Shown here piece after piece: positions 34,781 to 44,260 of a stretch of DNA of 64,000 bases. A program made the translations under genes and the position numbers. The first letter of the stretch is position 1. Every line of letters begins with the position of its first letter. Where the stretch lies: positions 124,001 to 188,000 of the forward strand of contig MAEX01000010.1 of assembly GCA_002013415.1 (NCBI GenBank), read 5' to 3'. Source of the stretch: Mycobacterium sp. D16Q14. Lineage in GTDB: Bacteria; Actinomycetota; Actinomycetes; Mycobacteriales; Mycobacteriaceae. The notes under the pieces were generated by a model, which saw only the letters and a list, made by a program, of their open reading frames with translations, had not been told where the DNA came from and searched no databases.

Positions 34781-36222
34781 CGACCTCCACAGATAAACGG
34801 GTCGACGAGCTGGTGCTAGCGGTAGACCCCGCGCTCGGTCCACTCGGTGTGGACCTGCAAGACGCCGTGATGGTGACCGGCAGTTGGCTGGCCGGCGCGA
34901 GCACCCTGGCCGCCGAGCTGGCGTCACGCGCCTCGGGGGTGCGCATCGTCGAGCCGGGGGACCTGCGCCACGGGCAGGCGCCGTCGGCAGTGGTTTTCGT
35001 ATGCAGCGGGACCGCACCGTTGACCCCGTCGGACTGTGGCCTGATCCAGTTGGCCGCGGCCAACACAGACGCCCTTGTCGCAGTCGTCTCCAAGATCGAC
35101 GTGCATCAGTCCTGGCGTGAGGTGATGAACCGCAATCGGGAGATCCTGGCGCAGCACGATTCCCGGTTCAGTGGTGTCACCTGGCTGGGGGTCTCGATAC
35201 GCGGTGCCGCACCCGGGCTCGAAGAACTGGTGCACGCTGTGCGCAAGGTTCGCGGGGAACCTGCCCTGGATGAACGAAACAGGCTGCGTGCCTGGGTAAC
35301 TCGTCTGCAGGGAATGTTGAACGTGTCGCCGGAGGCGGGGGAGGGCGCACGCGCCGACGAACTGCGCAATCAGCGGCAGGCAGTACTGCGACGCACGCGT
35401 TCGGGCAAGTCCGAGCGGACCTTGGCGTTGCGCAACCGCATCGCGCAGGCCCGCATGACGCTGCTGTACTTCGCGCGCAAGCGGGTCGGCTCGGTGGGTG
35501 GTGAACTCCGCGAGGACATCGCGGAACTGAAGCGCCGCGATGTGGCTGGCTTCGGTGAGCGGGTACGGCGCCGAGTGGGTGAAGTGGTGGCGGAAGTCGA
35601 GCAGGGCACCGAAGAGCACCTTGCCGAGGTATCCGCCGAGGTGACGCAACGCTGGGTGGCACCGCGCCCCAGTGTGAATCGCCCGGTGCCGCCCGAGGTG
35701 GCCGATCCTTCGGTGCGATCGCGTCGTCTGGAGACCCGGATGATGGCGCTGTTCGGAGTGTTCTTCGGTCTGGGTGCGGCGTTGACGGTGTCGCGGTTGG
35801 TGGCTTACGCGCGCCCGGGCATGGCGCCGGTGGGTTTGGCCGTGGGGCTGGTGGCCGGGGCCTGCATCGCGGTGTGGCTGGTGGCGGTGCGGGGGCTCTT
35901 GCACGACCGGACGGTGCTGGACCGGTGGTTGGGAGACACCATGGGAGAGCTGCGCGCGTATTTGGAGCAGTGGGTTGCCGCGCGGGTGCTGGAGGTGGAG
36001 ACCAGGCTCAATGCGGATCTGGTCGAGATCGACGAACGCGAGAACGACAAGCTGGCCGCCCGGGTGGGGCAAATTGACTCCGAGCTGCGTGAAGCCGCCA
36101 TGAACACCGCACGGGCAACGGCGCTGCGCAATCGCGACCTGCCCTTGGTGCATAAGGCGCTAACGATAGTCACCGAACGGCTGGACGCGATCGGCCGAAG
36201 CAACGACAATAAGTTCCCATGA
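34777..36222 (+). CDS. Membrane-anchored GTPase-like protein (Rv0210-like)
   Basis: A 481-residue protein. The N-terminal domain has VTGSWLAGASTLAAEL in the P-loop position without the Lys, and VVSKID as a G4-like motif. A helical middle with many Arg/Glu (about 165-300), two membrane helices (about 322-365) and a coiled-coil C-terminus follow. The overall plan recalls dynamin-like membrane GTPases (IniA type), but the motifs are degraded. GTG 34777 overlaps the upstream stop; the longer frame back to 34588 is antiparallel noise within Rv0209. Function unknown. Confidence 0.76.
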   Translation: MTTSTDKRVDELVLAVDPALGPLGVDLQDAVMVTGSWLAGASTLAAELASRASGVRIVEPGDLRHGQAPSAVVFVCSGTAPLTPSDCGLIQLAAANTDALVAVVSKIDVHQSWREVMNRNREILAQHDSRFSGVTWLGVSIRGAAPGLEELVHAVRKVRGEPALDERNRLRAWVTRLQGMLNVSPEAGEGARADELRNQRQAVLRRTRSGKSERTLALRNRIAQARMTLLYFARKRVGSVGGELREDIAELKRRDVAGFGERVRRRVGEVVAEVEQGTEEHLAEVSAEVTQRWVAPRPSVNRPVPPEVADPSVRSRRLETRMMALFGVFFGLGAALTVSRLVAYARPGMAPVGLAVGLVAGACIAVWLVAVRGLLHDRTVLDRWLGDTMGELRAYLEQWVAARVLEVETRLNADLVEIDERENDKLAARVGQIDSELREAAMNTARATALRNRDLPLVHKALTIVTERLDAIGRSNDNKFP

Positions 36223-36575
36223 TCGATGGTTTCGACCAGGGGCTTCCTGGAGGGTTGGGAGAAGGAGTGCCCGAACCCGGGCATGCCCTGAGCCCCGACC
36301 TGCATGTCGATCACCACATGTACCTGCCCACCGACGGCGGGCTGGTGGACTTGGGCACGGATCTCATCGACACCGACCATGACGGCATTGGCGACACCGT
36401 TGCGCTGCATCCGTCGGACGGGTCGACCGGGCTTTCCATAGTCTCCGATATCGACGAGGACGGTGTCGCCGACAAGGTGACTACGTTCGGGGCCGATGGC
36501 ACCTACGAGACGTGGGCCCGGGGTGCGGGCGCGCACTGGGAGCTGATCGAGCACGGCCGCGTCGGCGGTAAGTGA
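36219..36575 (+). CDS. DUF6802-type protein with Asp-rich calcium-loop-like repeats
   Basis: A 118-residue acidic protein without signal peptide. Two Dx-Dx-DG loops, DTDHDGIGDTVALHPS and DIDEDGVADKVTTFG, resemble thrombospondin-type-3/EF-like calcium loops. A third, weaker unit (ADGTYETWARG) follows. ATG 36219 overlaps the Rv0210 stop (ATGA), making a three-gene operon. Function unknown. Confidence 0.72.
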   Translation: MIDGFDQGLPGGLGEGVPEPGHALSPDLHVDHHMYLPTDGGLVDLGTDLIDTDHDGIGDTVALHPSDGSTGLSIVSDIDEDGVADKVTTFGADGTYETWARGAGAHWELIEHGRVGGK

Positions 36576-36615
36576 TTTTCGCTATCCGGGCGGTGTTGGC
36601 CCGATGCGAAGAGTG

Positions 36616-36669
36616 GAAACCGGGGCCGCTGCTACCGGTCCTCTGACGGACTGTCAGTGGCCCCGTTTC
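36616..36669. terminator. Hairpin after the Rv0209-Rv0210 operon
   Basis: GAAACCGGGGCC (36616-36627) pairs with GGCCCCGTTTC (36659-36669) with one bulge and a long loop. It is a plausible terminator upstream of the pckA promoter. Two ATCTAG boxes follow just before the pckA leader. Confidence 0.5.
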
Positions 36670-36782
36670 ACGCTGAATAGGGCCAGCGCTAACCTCATAT
36701 ATCTAGGTTTGTATCTAGCTTCCGACCAGCGCCGGTGCCGCAACTGCGTACCCCACCCGGCATCAACGAGGAGATGCTCTCG

Positions 36783-38606
36783 ATGACAGCAGCGACCATT
36801 CCCGGTCTTGACAACGCTCCGACGAAGCATGCGGGATTGCTCGCCTGGGTTCGCGAGGTCGCTGAGCTGACGCAACCTGATCGTGTCATGTTTGCTGATG
36901 GTTCCGACGAGGAATTTGAGCGAGTTTCTCAGCAGCTGGTGGACGCAGGCACTTTCCAGCGGCTCAACTCTGAGAAGCATCCCAACTCGTTCCTGGCGCT
37001 GTCGGACCCGTCGGACGTCGCGCGGGTGGAATCGCGGACGTACATCTGCTCGGAGCGCGAAGAGGACGCCGGTCCCACCAACAACTGGGTGGACCCCGCC
37101 GAGATGCGCACCACCATGACCGAGCTCTTCCGTGGCAGCATGCGCGGACGCACCATGTGGGTGGTGCCGTTCTGCATGGGCCCGCTCGGTGCTGACGACC
37201 CCAAGCTGGGTGTGGAGCTGACGGACTCCGAGTACGTCGTTGCCTCGATGCGCGTGATGACCCGCATGGGTGCCGCCGCCCTGGAGAAGTTGGGCGATGA
37301 CGGATTCTTCGTCAAGGCGCTGCATTCGATCGGTGCGCCCCTGGAGCCCGGCCAGGAAGATGTGCCGTGGCCGTGCAATGAGACCAAGTACATCACCCAC
37401 TTCCCCGAATCTCGTGAAATCTGGTCCTACGGTTCGGGTTACGGTGGCAACGCGTTGCTGGGCAAGAAGTGCTACTCGCTGCGCATCGCTTCGGCGATGG
37501 CCCACGACGAGGGCTGGCTCGCTGAGCACATGCTGATCCTCAAGCTCATCTCGCCGGAGAACAAGGCCTACTACGTGGCTGCGGCGTTCCCGTCGGCCTG
37601 CGGTAAGACGAACCTCGCGATGATCCAGCCGACCATTCCCGGATGGCGTGCAGAGACTTTGGGTGATGACATCGCCTGGATGCGCTTCGGCAAGGACGGT
37701 CGCCTGTACGCCGTCAACCCGGAGTTCGGCTTCTTCGGTGTGGCACCGGGCACCAACTGGAGCTCAAACCCCAACGCCATGAAGACCATCGAGGCCGGCA
37801 ACACCGTCTTCACGAACGTCGCGCGTACCGATGACAACGATGTGTGGTGGGAAGGCCTGGAGGGCGAGCCGGAGCACCTGATCGACTGGAAGGGTCAGGA
37901 CTGGATCCTGCGGGAGACCGAGACCAAAGCGGCGCACCCGAATTCGCGCTACTGCACCCCGATGTCGCAGTGCCCAACCCTCGCCCCCGAATGGGATGAC
38001 CCGCAGGGTGTCCCGATCTCGGCGATCCTGTTCGGTGGCCGTCGCAAGACGACTGTGCCGCTGGTGACCGAGGCCCGTGACTGGCAGCACGGTGTGTTCA
38101 TTGGCGGCACGCTGGGTTCGGAGCAGACCGCGGCCGCCGAGGGCAAGGTGGGCACCGTGCGTCGCGACCCGATGGCGATGCTGCCGTTCATGGGTTACCA
38201 CGTGGGCGACTACCTGAACCACTGGATCAACGTCGGCAAGCAGGCCGACGAGTCCAAGCTGCCCAAGGTGTTCTTTGTCAACTGGTTCCGTCGCGGCGGC
38301 GACGGCCGGTTCCTATGGCCAGGATTCGGCGAGAACAGCCGGGTGCTCAAGTGGATCATCGAGCGGGTGGAGGGTCAGGGTAGCGGTCGCACAACCGTGA
38401 TCGGCACCGTCCCGGGCGTCGAGGATCTGGACCTGTCCGGACTGGACGTCGAGGAGGCCGATGTGGCCGAGGCGCTCGCCGTCAACAACGAGGAGTGGCA
38501 GGCCGAACTGCCGCTCATCGAGGAGTGGTTCGAGTTCATCGGCGACAAGCTGCCCACGGGCGTCAAGGACGAGTTCGACGCCCTCAAGCAGCGCCTCAAC
38601 TCTTAG
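36783..38606 (+). CDS. pckA: GTP-dependent phosphoenolpyruvate carboxykinase
   Basis: A 607-residue PEPCK (M. tuberculosis enzyme: 606) that converts oxaloacetate and GTP to phosphoenolpyruvate, the entry step of gluconeogenesis from lipids. The kinase-1a loop with the catalytic Cys reads [12 protein letters not shown] (about residues 270-281); [14 protein letters not shown] and [10 protein letters not shown] are family motifs. ATG 36783 has GAGGAG about 9 bp upstream; ATG 36774 lies too close to it. A strong terminator follows. Confidence 0.97.
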   Translation: MTAATIPGLDNAPTKHAGLLAWVREVAELTQPDRVMFADGSDEEFERVSQQLVDAGTFQRLNSEKHPNSFLALSDPSDVARVESRTYICSEREEDAGPTNNWVDPAEMRTTMTELFRGSMRGRTMWVVPFCMGPLGADDPKLGVELTDSEYVVASMRVMTRMGAAALEKLGDDGFFVKALHSIGAPLEPGQEDVPWPCNETKYITHFPESREIWSYGSGYGGNALLGKKCYSLRIASAMAHDEGWLAEHMLILKLISPENKAYYVAAAFPSACGKTNLAMIQPTIPGWRAETLGDDIAWMRFGKDGRLYAVNPEFGFFGVAPGTNWSSNPNAMKTIEAGNTVFTNVARTDDNDVWWEGLEGEPEHLIDWKGQDWILRETETKAAHPNSRYCTPMSQCPTLAPEWDDPQGVPISAILFGGRRKTTVPLVTEARDWQHGVFIGGTLGSEQTAAAEGKVGTVRRDPMAMLPFMGYHVGDYLNHWINVGKQADESKLPKVFFVNWFRRGGDGRFLWPGFGENSRVLKWIIERVEGQGSGRTTVIGTVPGVEDLDLSGLDVEEADVAEALAVNNEEWQAELPLIEEWFEFIGDKLPTGVKDEFDALKQRLNS

Positions 38607-38619
38607 TCAGACTTTTCCA

Positions 38620-38659
38620 TTCGGGCGGGCATGGCGGTTTACCGCCTTGCCCGCCCGAA
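38620..38659. terminator. Strong terminator after pckA
   Basis: TTCGGGCGGGCA-T-GGCGG, loop TTTA, CCGCC-T-TGCCCGCCCGAA: 17 paired bases with one mismatch, 13 bp after the pckA stop. Confidence 0.88.
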
Positions 38660-38761
38660 AGTTCGCAACGATGCCTCGGCCTTGTAAAAGTCGCACCATG
38701 TGGATAGCGCTAAGCGCTCGGCTCTGAGCGGAGCCCTCCCTGTGGTGCGAGGTAGTTAAAG

Positions 38762-38996
38762 GTGTTGCAAATACCAGCTATCCGCCGAGCGGTCATTATC
38801 GGAGCCGTAGGTGGGGCATTGGCGCTGTTGTCCCCGGCCGCTGCGTATGCGTCCCCGGTGTCTCCGGTGCCGACACCCTGGTGACCACGTCGGACGGTTG
38901 CTTGGCGGTGGCAATGCACCCTCCGCGGCGCAACAGCCCGGGACGGTGCGGGAGGCTGGGTGGATCACCCGGGAGGCGCTGGAGCGCAATGCCTAG
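38762..38996 (+). pseudogene. Small secreted protein, probably frameshifted
   Basis: GTG 38762 (GAGG 9 bp upstream) starts a clean signal peptide: RRAVIIGAVGGALALLSPAA then AYAS. The frame stops at TGA 38882 after 40 codons. Skipping one base (T38879) joins it to GDHVGRLLGGGNAPSAAQQP and TVREAGWITREALERNA, ending at TAG 38994, for a 77-residue secreted protein. It is either a genuine one-base insertion or a sequencing error. The rest of 38997-39177 shows nothing recognisable. Confidence 0.45.
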
Positions 38997-39177
38997 CCGC
39001 GGGGTCGTGTGCCGCACCGGCATCTGGTACCCCGGCAACTTGCAGCGCCAAGGAAGCCAGGACGAAGGCGGCAAATCCTAATGGGTCCAGATGCCCGGCG
39101 AGACCGGTGCCGAATGTGAGAATTCCGGGGTGGTCCGAGGGGACACCGACTCCTAGTGGCGTGGTGTTCGCAGTCTT

Positions 39178-40683
39178 CTAGTCCATTGGTACCGAATAGT
39201 TTTCGTTAAGTTCCTGCACTATTGGAGTGTCGCGCCGTGCGGGACTGATGATCAACACGATCCCGGCGGCGGCCAAACAGCTCGCGGCCGAAACCCAAAA
39301 TGCCGCCGAGTAGCCGGCCGCCGCTGCTTGATCGCTTGATGCATGATGTCCGACGAAGAAGGCGGCGGTAGAGGCTACTACACTACTCAGGAGCGCGGCG
39401 CCCATGGAACCTCCCACATGGTGCATCACATTGACTGTGGCAGAAGCAATCCCAGATTCGTCCGGATGTATGCCGGTGGCGGCACCATGGGTGGACGCAC
39501 CGAATATGAGGCCCTTGCCGAGGCCTCCGATGATGAGTCCGGGCAGGATCACCGTGTAATAGTTTGCGTCCGAGTCGATATGGCTGAGGATCAGCAGGCC
39601 GAGCGCTGCGGTCACGCCGCCGAGAATGAGTACGGTGCGACCGTTGAGGCGAGGCAACATGAAGCTGTTGCCGAGGGTCGAAGCCAGGACCACCATCGCA
39701 GAGAACGGCAAAAATGCCACTCCCGCCCACAATGGCGCGAGGTGTAGACATCGCTGCAGGTAGTAGAGAAGCGACAGCACCACTCCGAATAGTCCTGCAC
39801 TGGCAAAGAACATGGCCAGGAATGCCGCGCCACGAGTACGGTCGTATATGACCCGCAACGGCAGGAGCGGATTGGGACTTCGATGCTGGTGCAACGTGAA
39901 TACGCCGATCAATGCCAGCCCGACGAGGAAGGAGGCGATCGTGATGGCCGAGGTCCACCCCCGTATCTCTGCACGGGAGAAGCCGAACACGATAGCGAAA
40001 AGCCCGAGAGTGATCGTCAGAGAGCCGAACAGATCGAGGTGACGACGTTGTCCGGCATAATATCTCGGTACAAATGCCAGGGTGCCGATCAAGGCGACCA
40101 TCGTCATGAGGACGCTGACATACATGACCCATCGCCAGGCAAGTAACTGCGTCAGGATCCCGCCCACCAGCAGTCCGGCGGTGCTAGCCGCACCGATAAC
40201 CGCACCGAAGATCCCGAATGCGTGCCGCTCTTCGGCGGATTCCCGGAAGCTATTGACCACCAGGGACATTGCGGCCGGTGCGAGTAGGGCTCCGAATACT
40301 CCCTGAGCGACCCGCGATGTCACCAGTTCGCCAAAGTTGGTGGCGGAGCCTCCGATAAAGGATGCGGTAGCGAACCCGATCAATCCGATGATCAATGCCC
40401 GACGTAAACCCACCATGTCGGCGACTCGACCGCCCAGCAGTAGCAGGCTGCCCAGGGCCAGAACATAGGCCGTGATGAGCCATTGGCGATCGCTATTGCT
40501 GAATCGGAGAGCCGCCTGGGTGGCGGGGAGTGCGGCGGCGACAATGCTGCTGTTGATCACCAGCAGCATCTCGATAAGGCAGGCCACCGAGAGCACCAAC
40601 CAGCGGTCCCACCCGGCGCGAGATGGTGATGACGCGGTCTTTGGGCGTGGATACACGTCGTATGGCCTATCTGTCCTGCGCAC
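39178..40683 (-). CDS. MFS exporter, DHA2 (14-TM) family
   Basis: A 501-residue drug:H+ antiporter-type transporter with about 14 membrane helices. Motif A-like GGRVADMVGLRRALIIG (about 84-100) and antiporter motif C-like VIGAASTAGLLVGGIL (about 160) are visible. Similar proteins export antiseptics or antibiotics. Codon use is slightly less GC-biased than in the backbone genes, and it lies next to an IS110 scrap, so acquisition is possible. The GTG start at 40683 is uncertain. Substrate unknown. Confidence 0.85.
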   Translation of the reverse strand: MRRTDRPYDVYPRPKTASSPSRAGWDRWLVLSVACLIEMLLVINSSIVAAALPATQAALRFSNSDRQWLITAYVLALGSLLLLGGRVADMVGLRRALIIGLIGFATASFIGGSATNFGELVTSRVAQGVFGALLAPAAMSLVVNSFRESAEERHAFGIFGAVIGAASTAGLLVGGILTQLLAWRWVMYVSVLMTMVALIGTLAFVPRYYAGQRRHLDLFGSLTITLGLFAIVFGFSRAEIRGWTSAITIASFLVGLALIGVFTLHQHRSPNPLLPLRVIYDRTRGAAFLAMFFASAGLFGVVLSLLYYLQRCLHLAPLWAGVAFLPFSAMVVLASTLGNSFMLPRLNGRTVLILGGVTAALGLLILSHIDSDANYYTVILPGLIIGGLGKGLIFGASTHGAATGIHPDESGIASATVNVMHHVGGSMGAALLSSVVASTAAFFVGHHASSDQAAAAGYSAAFWVSAASCLAAAGIVLIISPARRDTPIVQELNENYSVPMD

Positions 40684-41117
40684 GGGGTCGCGCGATGATG
40701 GTGTGGTGCCGGGGAATTCACCGGCGCAGCCAGAGCTCTACGGTGGGTTGTCCTCGTACAAGGTTCTCCGAGCGCGACGTTCTTGTCGTCGGGGTTGATC
40801 CCCATCGCCACATCACGCTGGCTGCAGTTGGCGTTAGCGGTAAACCACTACCCGGAAGGCTCATTGCCCGCCGCTAAGGGCGGGTGGATAGCTCGCGGCG
40901 GTGTCGCACGTGGACATGGAGGCTAGCCGCCATTACTCGATAGTGGATTTCCGCAGTACAGAATTGATGGTAGCCACACTGTTTTATAGTGTTGGTGGGC
41001 AATGTAATTGGGATTATCAATCGTTAACCATGGGCGGGGAGTTTGTTAACTGTCGCCTGGATACTTTCCGCATCGGTTCCTTGGGGGCCGATGGAATCCG
41101 ACGCGGAGGGCGACATC
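40684..41117. other. Intergenic stretch upstream of whiB
   Basis: About 430 bp holding only the IS110 scrap and an AT-richer half (40930-41060). In that half, TATAGT (40985-40990) could be a -10 box for the whiB gene with TTGATG upstream (15-bp spacing, short). Two identical palindromes GTTAAC lie at 41023-41028 and 41045-41050, two helical turns apart. Confidence 0.5.
40779..40877 (+). pseudogene. IS110-family transposase N-terminal remnant
   Basis: The frame ending at TAA 40875 encodes VLVVGVDPHRHITLAAVGVS, the start of the DEDD RuvC-like domain of IS110 transposases with its first Asp (usual form VGVDTHKxxHxAAV). Nothing further of the transposase follows, and no second half was seen in the window. 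Confidence 0.6.
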
Positions 41118-41456
41118 ATGATGGGTAGAGAGTCTGTGTCAGTCGTGGGATGCGAGATCACAGTGGCAGGTACGTACGCGGTTGGCGATGTAGACGAGTG
41201 GTGGAACCGCGCTCGCTGCCGCGGTCTGCCGACCGAGATGTTCTTTGTGCCGGATGGTGATCGGGGGCGCTCACGACTCGTCCGCGAGACGCGGGCAAAA
41301 AGGATCTGTCAATCGTGCCCGGTCTTGCGGCAATGCGGCGCCTACGCGGTGAGCGCGGGTGAGCGCCATGGCGTATGGGGCGCCCTGACACCGGTGGAGC
41401 GCGCGGAGCGCCGTGTTCTGCTGGGCATCGAGGATGCATTGGCCGCGGGTGCCTGA
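41118..41456 (+). CDS. WhiB-family iron-sulfur transcription factor
   Basis: A 112-residue WhiB protein. The four cluster-binding Cys are 34, 64, 67 and 73 (RARCRGL, then RICQSCPVLRQC), spaced C-x29-C-x2-C-x5-C as expected. GVWGAL (about 85-90) replaces the usual GVWGG turn, and a basic ERAERR segment follows. ATG 41118 has GGAGGG 7 bp upstream. It has no WhiB7 AT-hook. Which WhiB subgroup it belongs to could not be settled. Possibly regulates the neighbouring MFS exporter or two-component genes (inference). Confidence 0.88.
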   Translation: MMGRESVSVVGCEITVAGTYAVGDVDEWWNRARCRGLPTEMFFVPDGDRGRSRLVRETRAKRICQSCPVLRQCGAYAVSAGERHGVWGALTPVERAERRVLLGIEDALAAGA

Positions 41457-41477
41457 CGAGAACTTTGGCAGCGCTGA

Positions 41478-43013
41478 CTACACGGAACGGTGCAACGGAA
41501 TGGTCGCCGTCATCGAGGTACCGCGACCCGCCGCACTGTGGACATCCAAACGGCCGCCGAGTGCCGCGACTCGGTCGGTCAGTCCGATGAGCCCGGTGCC
41601 TTTGTGTGGTTTGGCCCCTCCCACGCCGTCGTCGCTGACGGTTATCTGAATCTGGTCGGGATTCTCACGGGCGCAGAGAATAATCTCGTTAGCCCGCGAG
41701 TGTTTGGCGGTGTTCGCGAGCGCTTCGGCGACAACGTAATAGGCGGCGATCTCTACGGATTCGGCGTGCTTCTGGTTGAGAGTCAGCTCTGTGCGCACTG
41801 GGATAAGTGAGCGCCGAGCCAGCGTGCGTAGTGCGGGCGCCAGGCCCTTCGACAAGATCGCGGGATGCAGGCCCCGCGAGAACTCTTGGAGTTCTCGGGT
41901 GACGGCGGCGAGGTCGGCGTCCAGGGCGTTGAGTTCGCGGCCCAATTCGACGTCGTCGGGAGGGACGGAGGATCTGACCACACCGAGTTTGAGCCGTAGG
42001 TAGGCCAGTCGCTGCTGTGCTCCGTCGTGGAGGTCGCGTTCGAGCCGGCGACGCGCCGTATCCGAGGCGGATACGAGGCGGGCGCGCGAGGCGGCGAGCT
42101 CTTGCCGGGTGGCGGCGTTGGCGATAGCGGTCGCCACGAGGTCGGCGAAGTCGCGCACTCCGGCGCGGATATCCGTCTTGGGCGTCGACGCATCGGTGCA
42201 GACCACGAGTGCTCCCCACGGTGTTGCGTCAACGAGAATGGGGGCGGCGAAACCCGGGGTCAGACGTAGTTCCCGGGCAACATTGTTCGCATCGAGCAAG
42301 GGGAAACGCTTGCCCGATAACGGTGTTTGGGGCCCGGTCGGTCCGTAGCTCGCCAAGACGATGCCTTCATTGCCGGGCAGTATCTGAACCAACACCGCGG
42401 TGGGCGCGGAAAAACAGTGTGCGGCTTCCTCGACCACCGAGGCGTAGAGCTCGGTGGGCGGGACATTGCTCGCGACCAAAGTGGCGGTCCGCCTCAGGGC
42501 GGCTTGCTGCTGGGCGATCACGGCGGCCTCGCGCCTGCGGCGTTCGGCCTCGAGGGTACCGGCACGTGCGAGGGCGGCGAGGGCACTGGCGGTGAGCGTC
42601 ACGGCGAGGAAACTTAGGTGAGTGATGAGGTTGTGGCCCTCGGTGGACAGCGGATGGACTGTGGGCCAGTTGCGAATACAGTCGAAGACGACAGCGCTGG
42701 CGATCGACATCGCGAGAGCCAGCCGGAGTCGCCAGATCACCGAGATGACGAGGATGCCCATGAGGTAGATCGCGGCGAGATGTTCGGTGGGTGCGACCGT
42801 GCGCAGGAAGATCGTCAACAACGACTCGGCGGCCAGTAGCAGCACGCATGCCGGGATGCCCGCGTGTACCGAGGGCGGCGTAGATCCGAATAGTTGTGTG
42901 CGCCATCCGGAAATGTAACGCCACCAGCCGGTATGAGAAGCCTCGTCCGACTGCGATCTGCTCGGCATTAGTTGGCCTGCTCTGGGCAACGATGCCTGCG
43001 GTGCGTGCTGCAT
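41478..43013 (-). CDS. Sensor histidine kinase with DUF4118-like membrane domain and GAF domain
   Basis: A 511-residue kinase. A KdpD-like four-helix membrane domain (about 50-150) is followed by a GAF domain (about 175-300), HisKA_3 with phospho-acceptor His329 in RRRLERDLHDGAQQR, and HATPase with AEALANTAKHSRA and VSDDGVGG. The likely partner is the divergent response regulator at 43127. The start is uncertain: ATG 43013 or ATG 42968 (MPSRSQ). Confidence 0.88.
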   Translation of the reverse strand: MQHAPQASLPRAGQLMPSRSQSDEASHTGWWRYISGWRTQLFGSTPPSVHAGIPACVLLLAAESLLTIFLRTVAPTEHLAAIYLMGILVISVIWRLRLALAMSIASAVVFDCIRNWPTVHPLSTEGHNLITHLSFLAVTLTASALAALARAGTLEAERRRREAAVIAQQQAALRRTATLVASNVPPTELYASVVEEAAHCFSAPTAVLVQILPGNEGIVLASYGPTGPQTPLSGKRFPLLDANNVARELRLTPGFAAPILVDATPWGALVVCTDASTPKTDIRAGVRDFADLVATAIANAATRQELAASRARLVSASDTARRRLERDLHDGAQQRLAYLRLKLGVVRSSVPPDDVELGRELNALDADLAAVTRELQEFSRGLHPAILSKGLAPALRTLARRSLIPVRTELTLNQKHAESVEIAAYYVVAEALANTAKHSRANEIILCARENPDQIQITVSDDGVGGAKPHKGTGLIGLTDRVAALGGRLDVHSAAGRGTSMTATIPLHRSV

Positions 43014-43126
43014 ATGTATCTACGTCTACTCACTGCCTGTGAACCGCCGTGCGGCCCGCTCACCAATCCATAGTATCGACAGTGAGGTCGATCCCCACTC
43101 CGCGCGGCGGCGGTAACCTGGGCGAG

Positions 43127-43780
43127 ATGTCCGCGATACGGGTTTTGGTGGCCGATGACGACACGTTGCTGCGGGAGGGTGTAGCGAGCGTTCTGGAAAA
43201 GGCGGGCTTCGAGGTGGTCGGTCGTGCGGGTGACGCCGCGGCTCTGCTGGACCTGGTTCGAGCCGAGAGTCCCGATCTCGTCATCGTCGATATTCGAATG
43301 CCACCGACACATACCACCGAGGGGCTGGAAGCGGCCCAAAAGATCAGGGGCGAATACCCCGGCATCGGTGTGCTCGTGCTGTCGGCACATGTCGAGGTCG
43401 AGTACGCGGCGGAGTTGATCACCTCGGGTGACGGAGTGGGGTATCTGCTGAAGAGCCGGGTGGGGGATGTCACGGAGTTCGCGGACGCCTGTACCCGCGT
43501 CGCCGGTGGCGGCTCGATCGTCGACCCGGAGTTGGTGCGGGAGTTGTTGTCGGTGCGGCGTAAGGACGATCCGCTCTCGGCCTTGTCTCACCGCGAACTC
43601 GAGGTGCTGGAACTGATGGCCCAGGGATTGTCGAATTCCGGTATCGCGCGGCGGCTATGGATAACCGAGAGCACCGTAGAGAAACATGTCCACAGCGTCA
43701 TGCGCAGGTTGGATCTGGGACATGCCGACGAGTACCACCGCCGGGTGTTGGCGGTGTTGGCGTTCCTCACGCATCAATGA
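43127..43780 (+). CDS. NarL/LuxR-family response regulator
   Basis: A 217-residue regulator with receiver acidic patch VADDDT, phospho-acceptor Asp55 in LVIVDIRMPP, and a C-terminal LuxR helix-turn-helix (LSHRELEVLELMAQGLSNSG, then IARRLWITESTVEKHV). A TAACCT -10 box (43114-43119) ends 7 bp before ATG 43127, so the mRNA is probably leaderless; the frame upstream to 43049 is not conserved. Divergent from its probable kinase. Confidence 0.9.
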   Translation: MSAIRVLVADDDTLLREGVASVLEKAGFEVVGRAGDAAALLDLVRAESPDLVIVDIRMPPTHTTEGLEAAQKIRGEYPGIGVLVLSAHVEVEYAAELITSGDGVGYLLKSRVGDVTEFADACTRVAGGGSIVDPELVRELLSVRRKDDPLSALSHRELEVLELMAQGLSNSGIARRLWITESTVEKHVHSVMRRLDLGHADEYHRRVLAVLAFLTHQ

Positions 43781-43821
43781 TGTACGCACGTTACGGGTGA
43801 ATCATTGTTGCAGCGCAAGGA

Positions 43822-44085
43822 TTATTCGCTAGTGCGTCCATGCATCGCGGTGAACCCGCCGCTTCCGAACGGGTAGTACGGCGGGTATATCGATGCCACT
43901 GGCACATCGTATATTGGTGTGGCACTGGTTATTTGGACATTTCCCGGTGACCAGCAGATGGTGTCTACATTGGGTACGGTGGTGCAGCTCTGCCCGCCCC
44001 CGTTCGCGAAAGCAGGCGATGCGGAGGCAAGCGCGCACACCACCCCGCTGACCAACAGTCCGGAAACGATATAGCGCCTTTGCAT
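43822..44085 (-). CDS. Small secreted protein of unknown function
   Basis: An 87-residue protein with a clear signal peptide (MQRRYIVSGLLVSGVVCALA, cleavage near AFA-NGGG). The mature ~58 residues hold two Cys (QSCTTV and TICWSP) that could form a disulfide, and a Pro/Tyr segment (IYPPYYPFGSGG). ATG 44085 has AAAGGA upstream. The frame extends to 44124 but lacks a second ribosome site. Not recognised. Confidence 0.68.
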   Translation of the reverse strand: MQRRYIVSGLLVSGVVCALASASPAFANGGGQSCTTVPNVDTICWSPGNVQITSATPIYDVPVASIYPPYYPFGSGGFTAMHGRTSE

Positions 44086-44260
44086 GCTCGTCCTTTCTCC
44101 TCCGCGCCTCAAACGGCACAGCATTCGTCGCCATCAAGGGTGGTGTCCCGTCGTCCGAGTTGTCATCCATGCTGACCGCCATTGCGGCTGGGGGCGATCC
44201 CCAGGGCGGGCTGAACTTTCCTGGTCGACACTCCAGGTGAATCCTGCCTAAGGTTGTGGA

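Noticed and set aside
34924..36153. 409-codon minus-strand frame
   Set aside because: Antisense to the Rv0210-like gene, which is fixed by synteny and by start/stop overlaps with its neighbours.
38796..39074. 92-codon minus-strand frame after pckA
   Set aside because: No ribosome site, no recognisable domain, and it opposes the signal-peptide gene at 38762.
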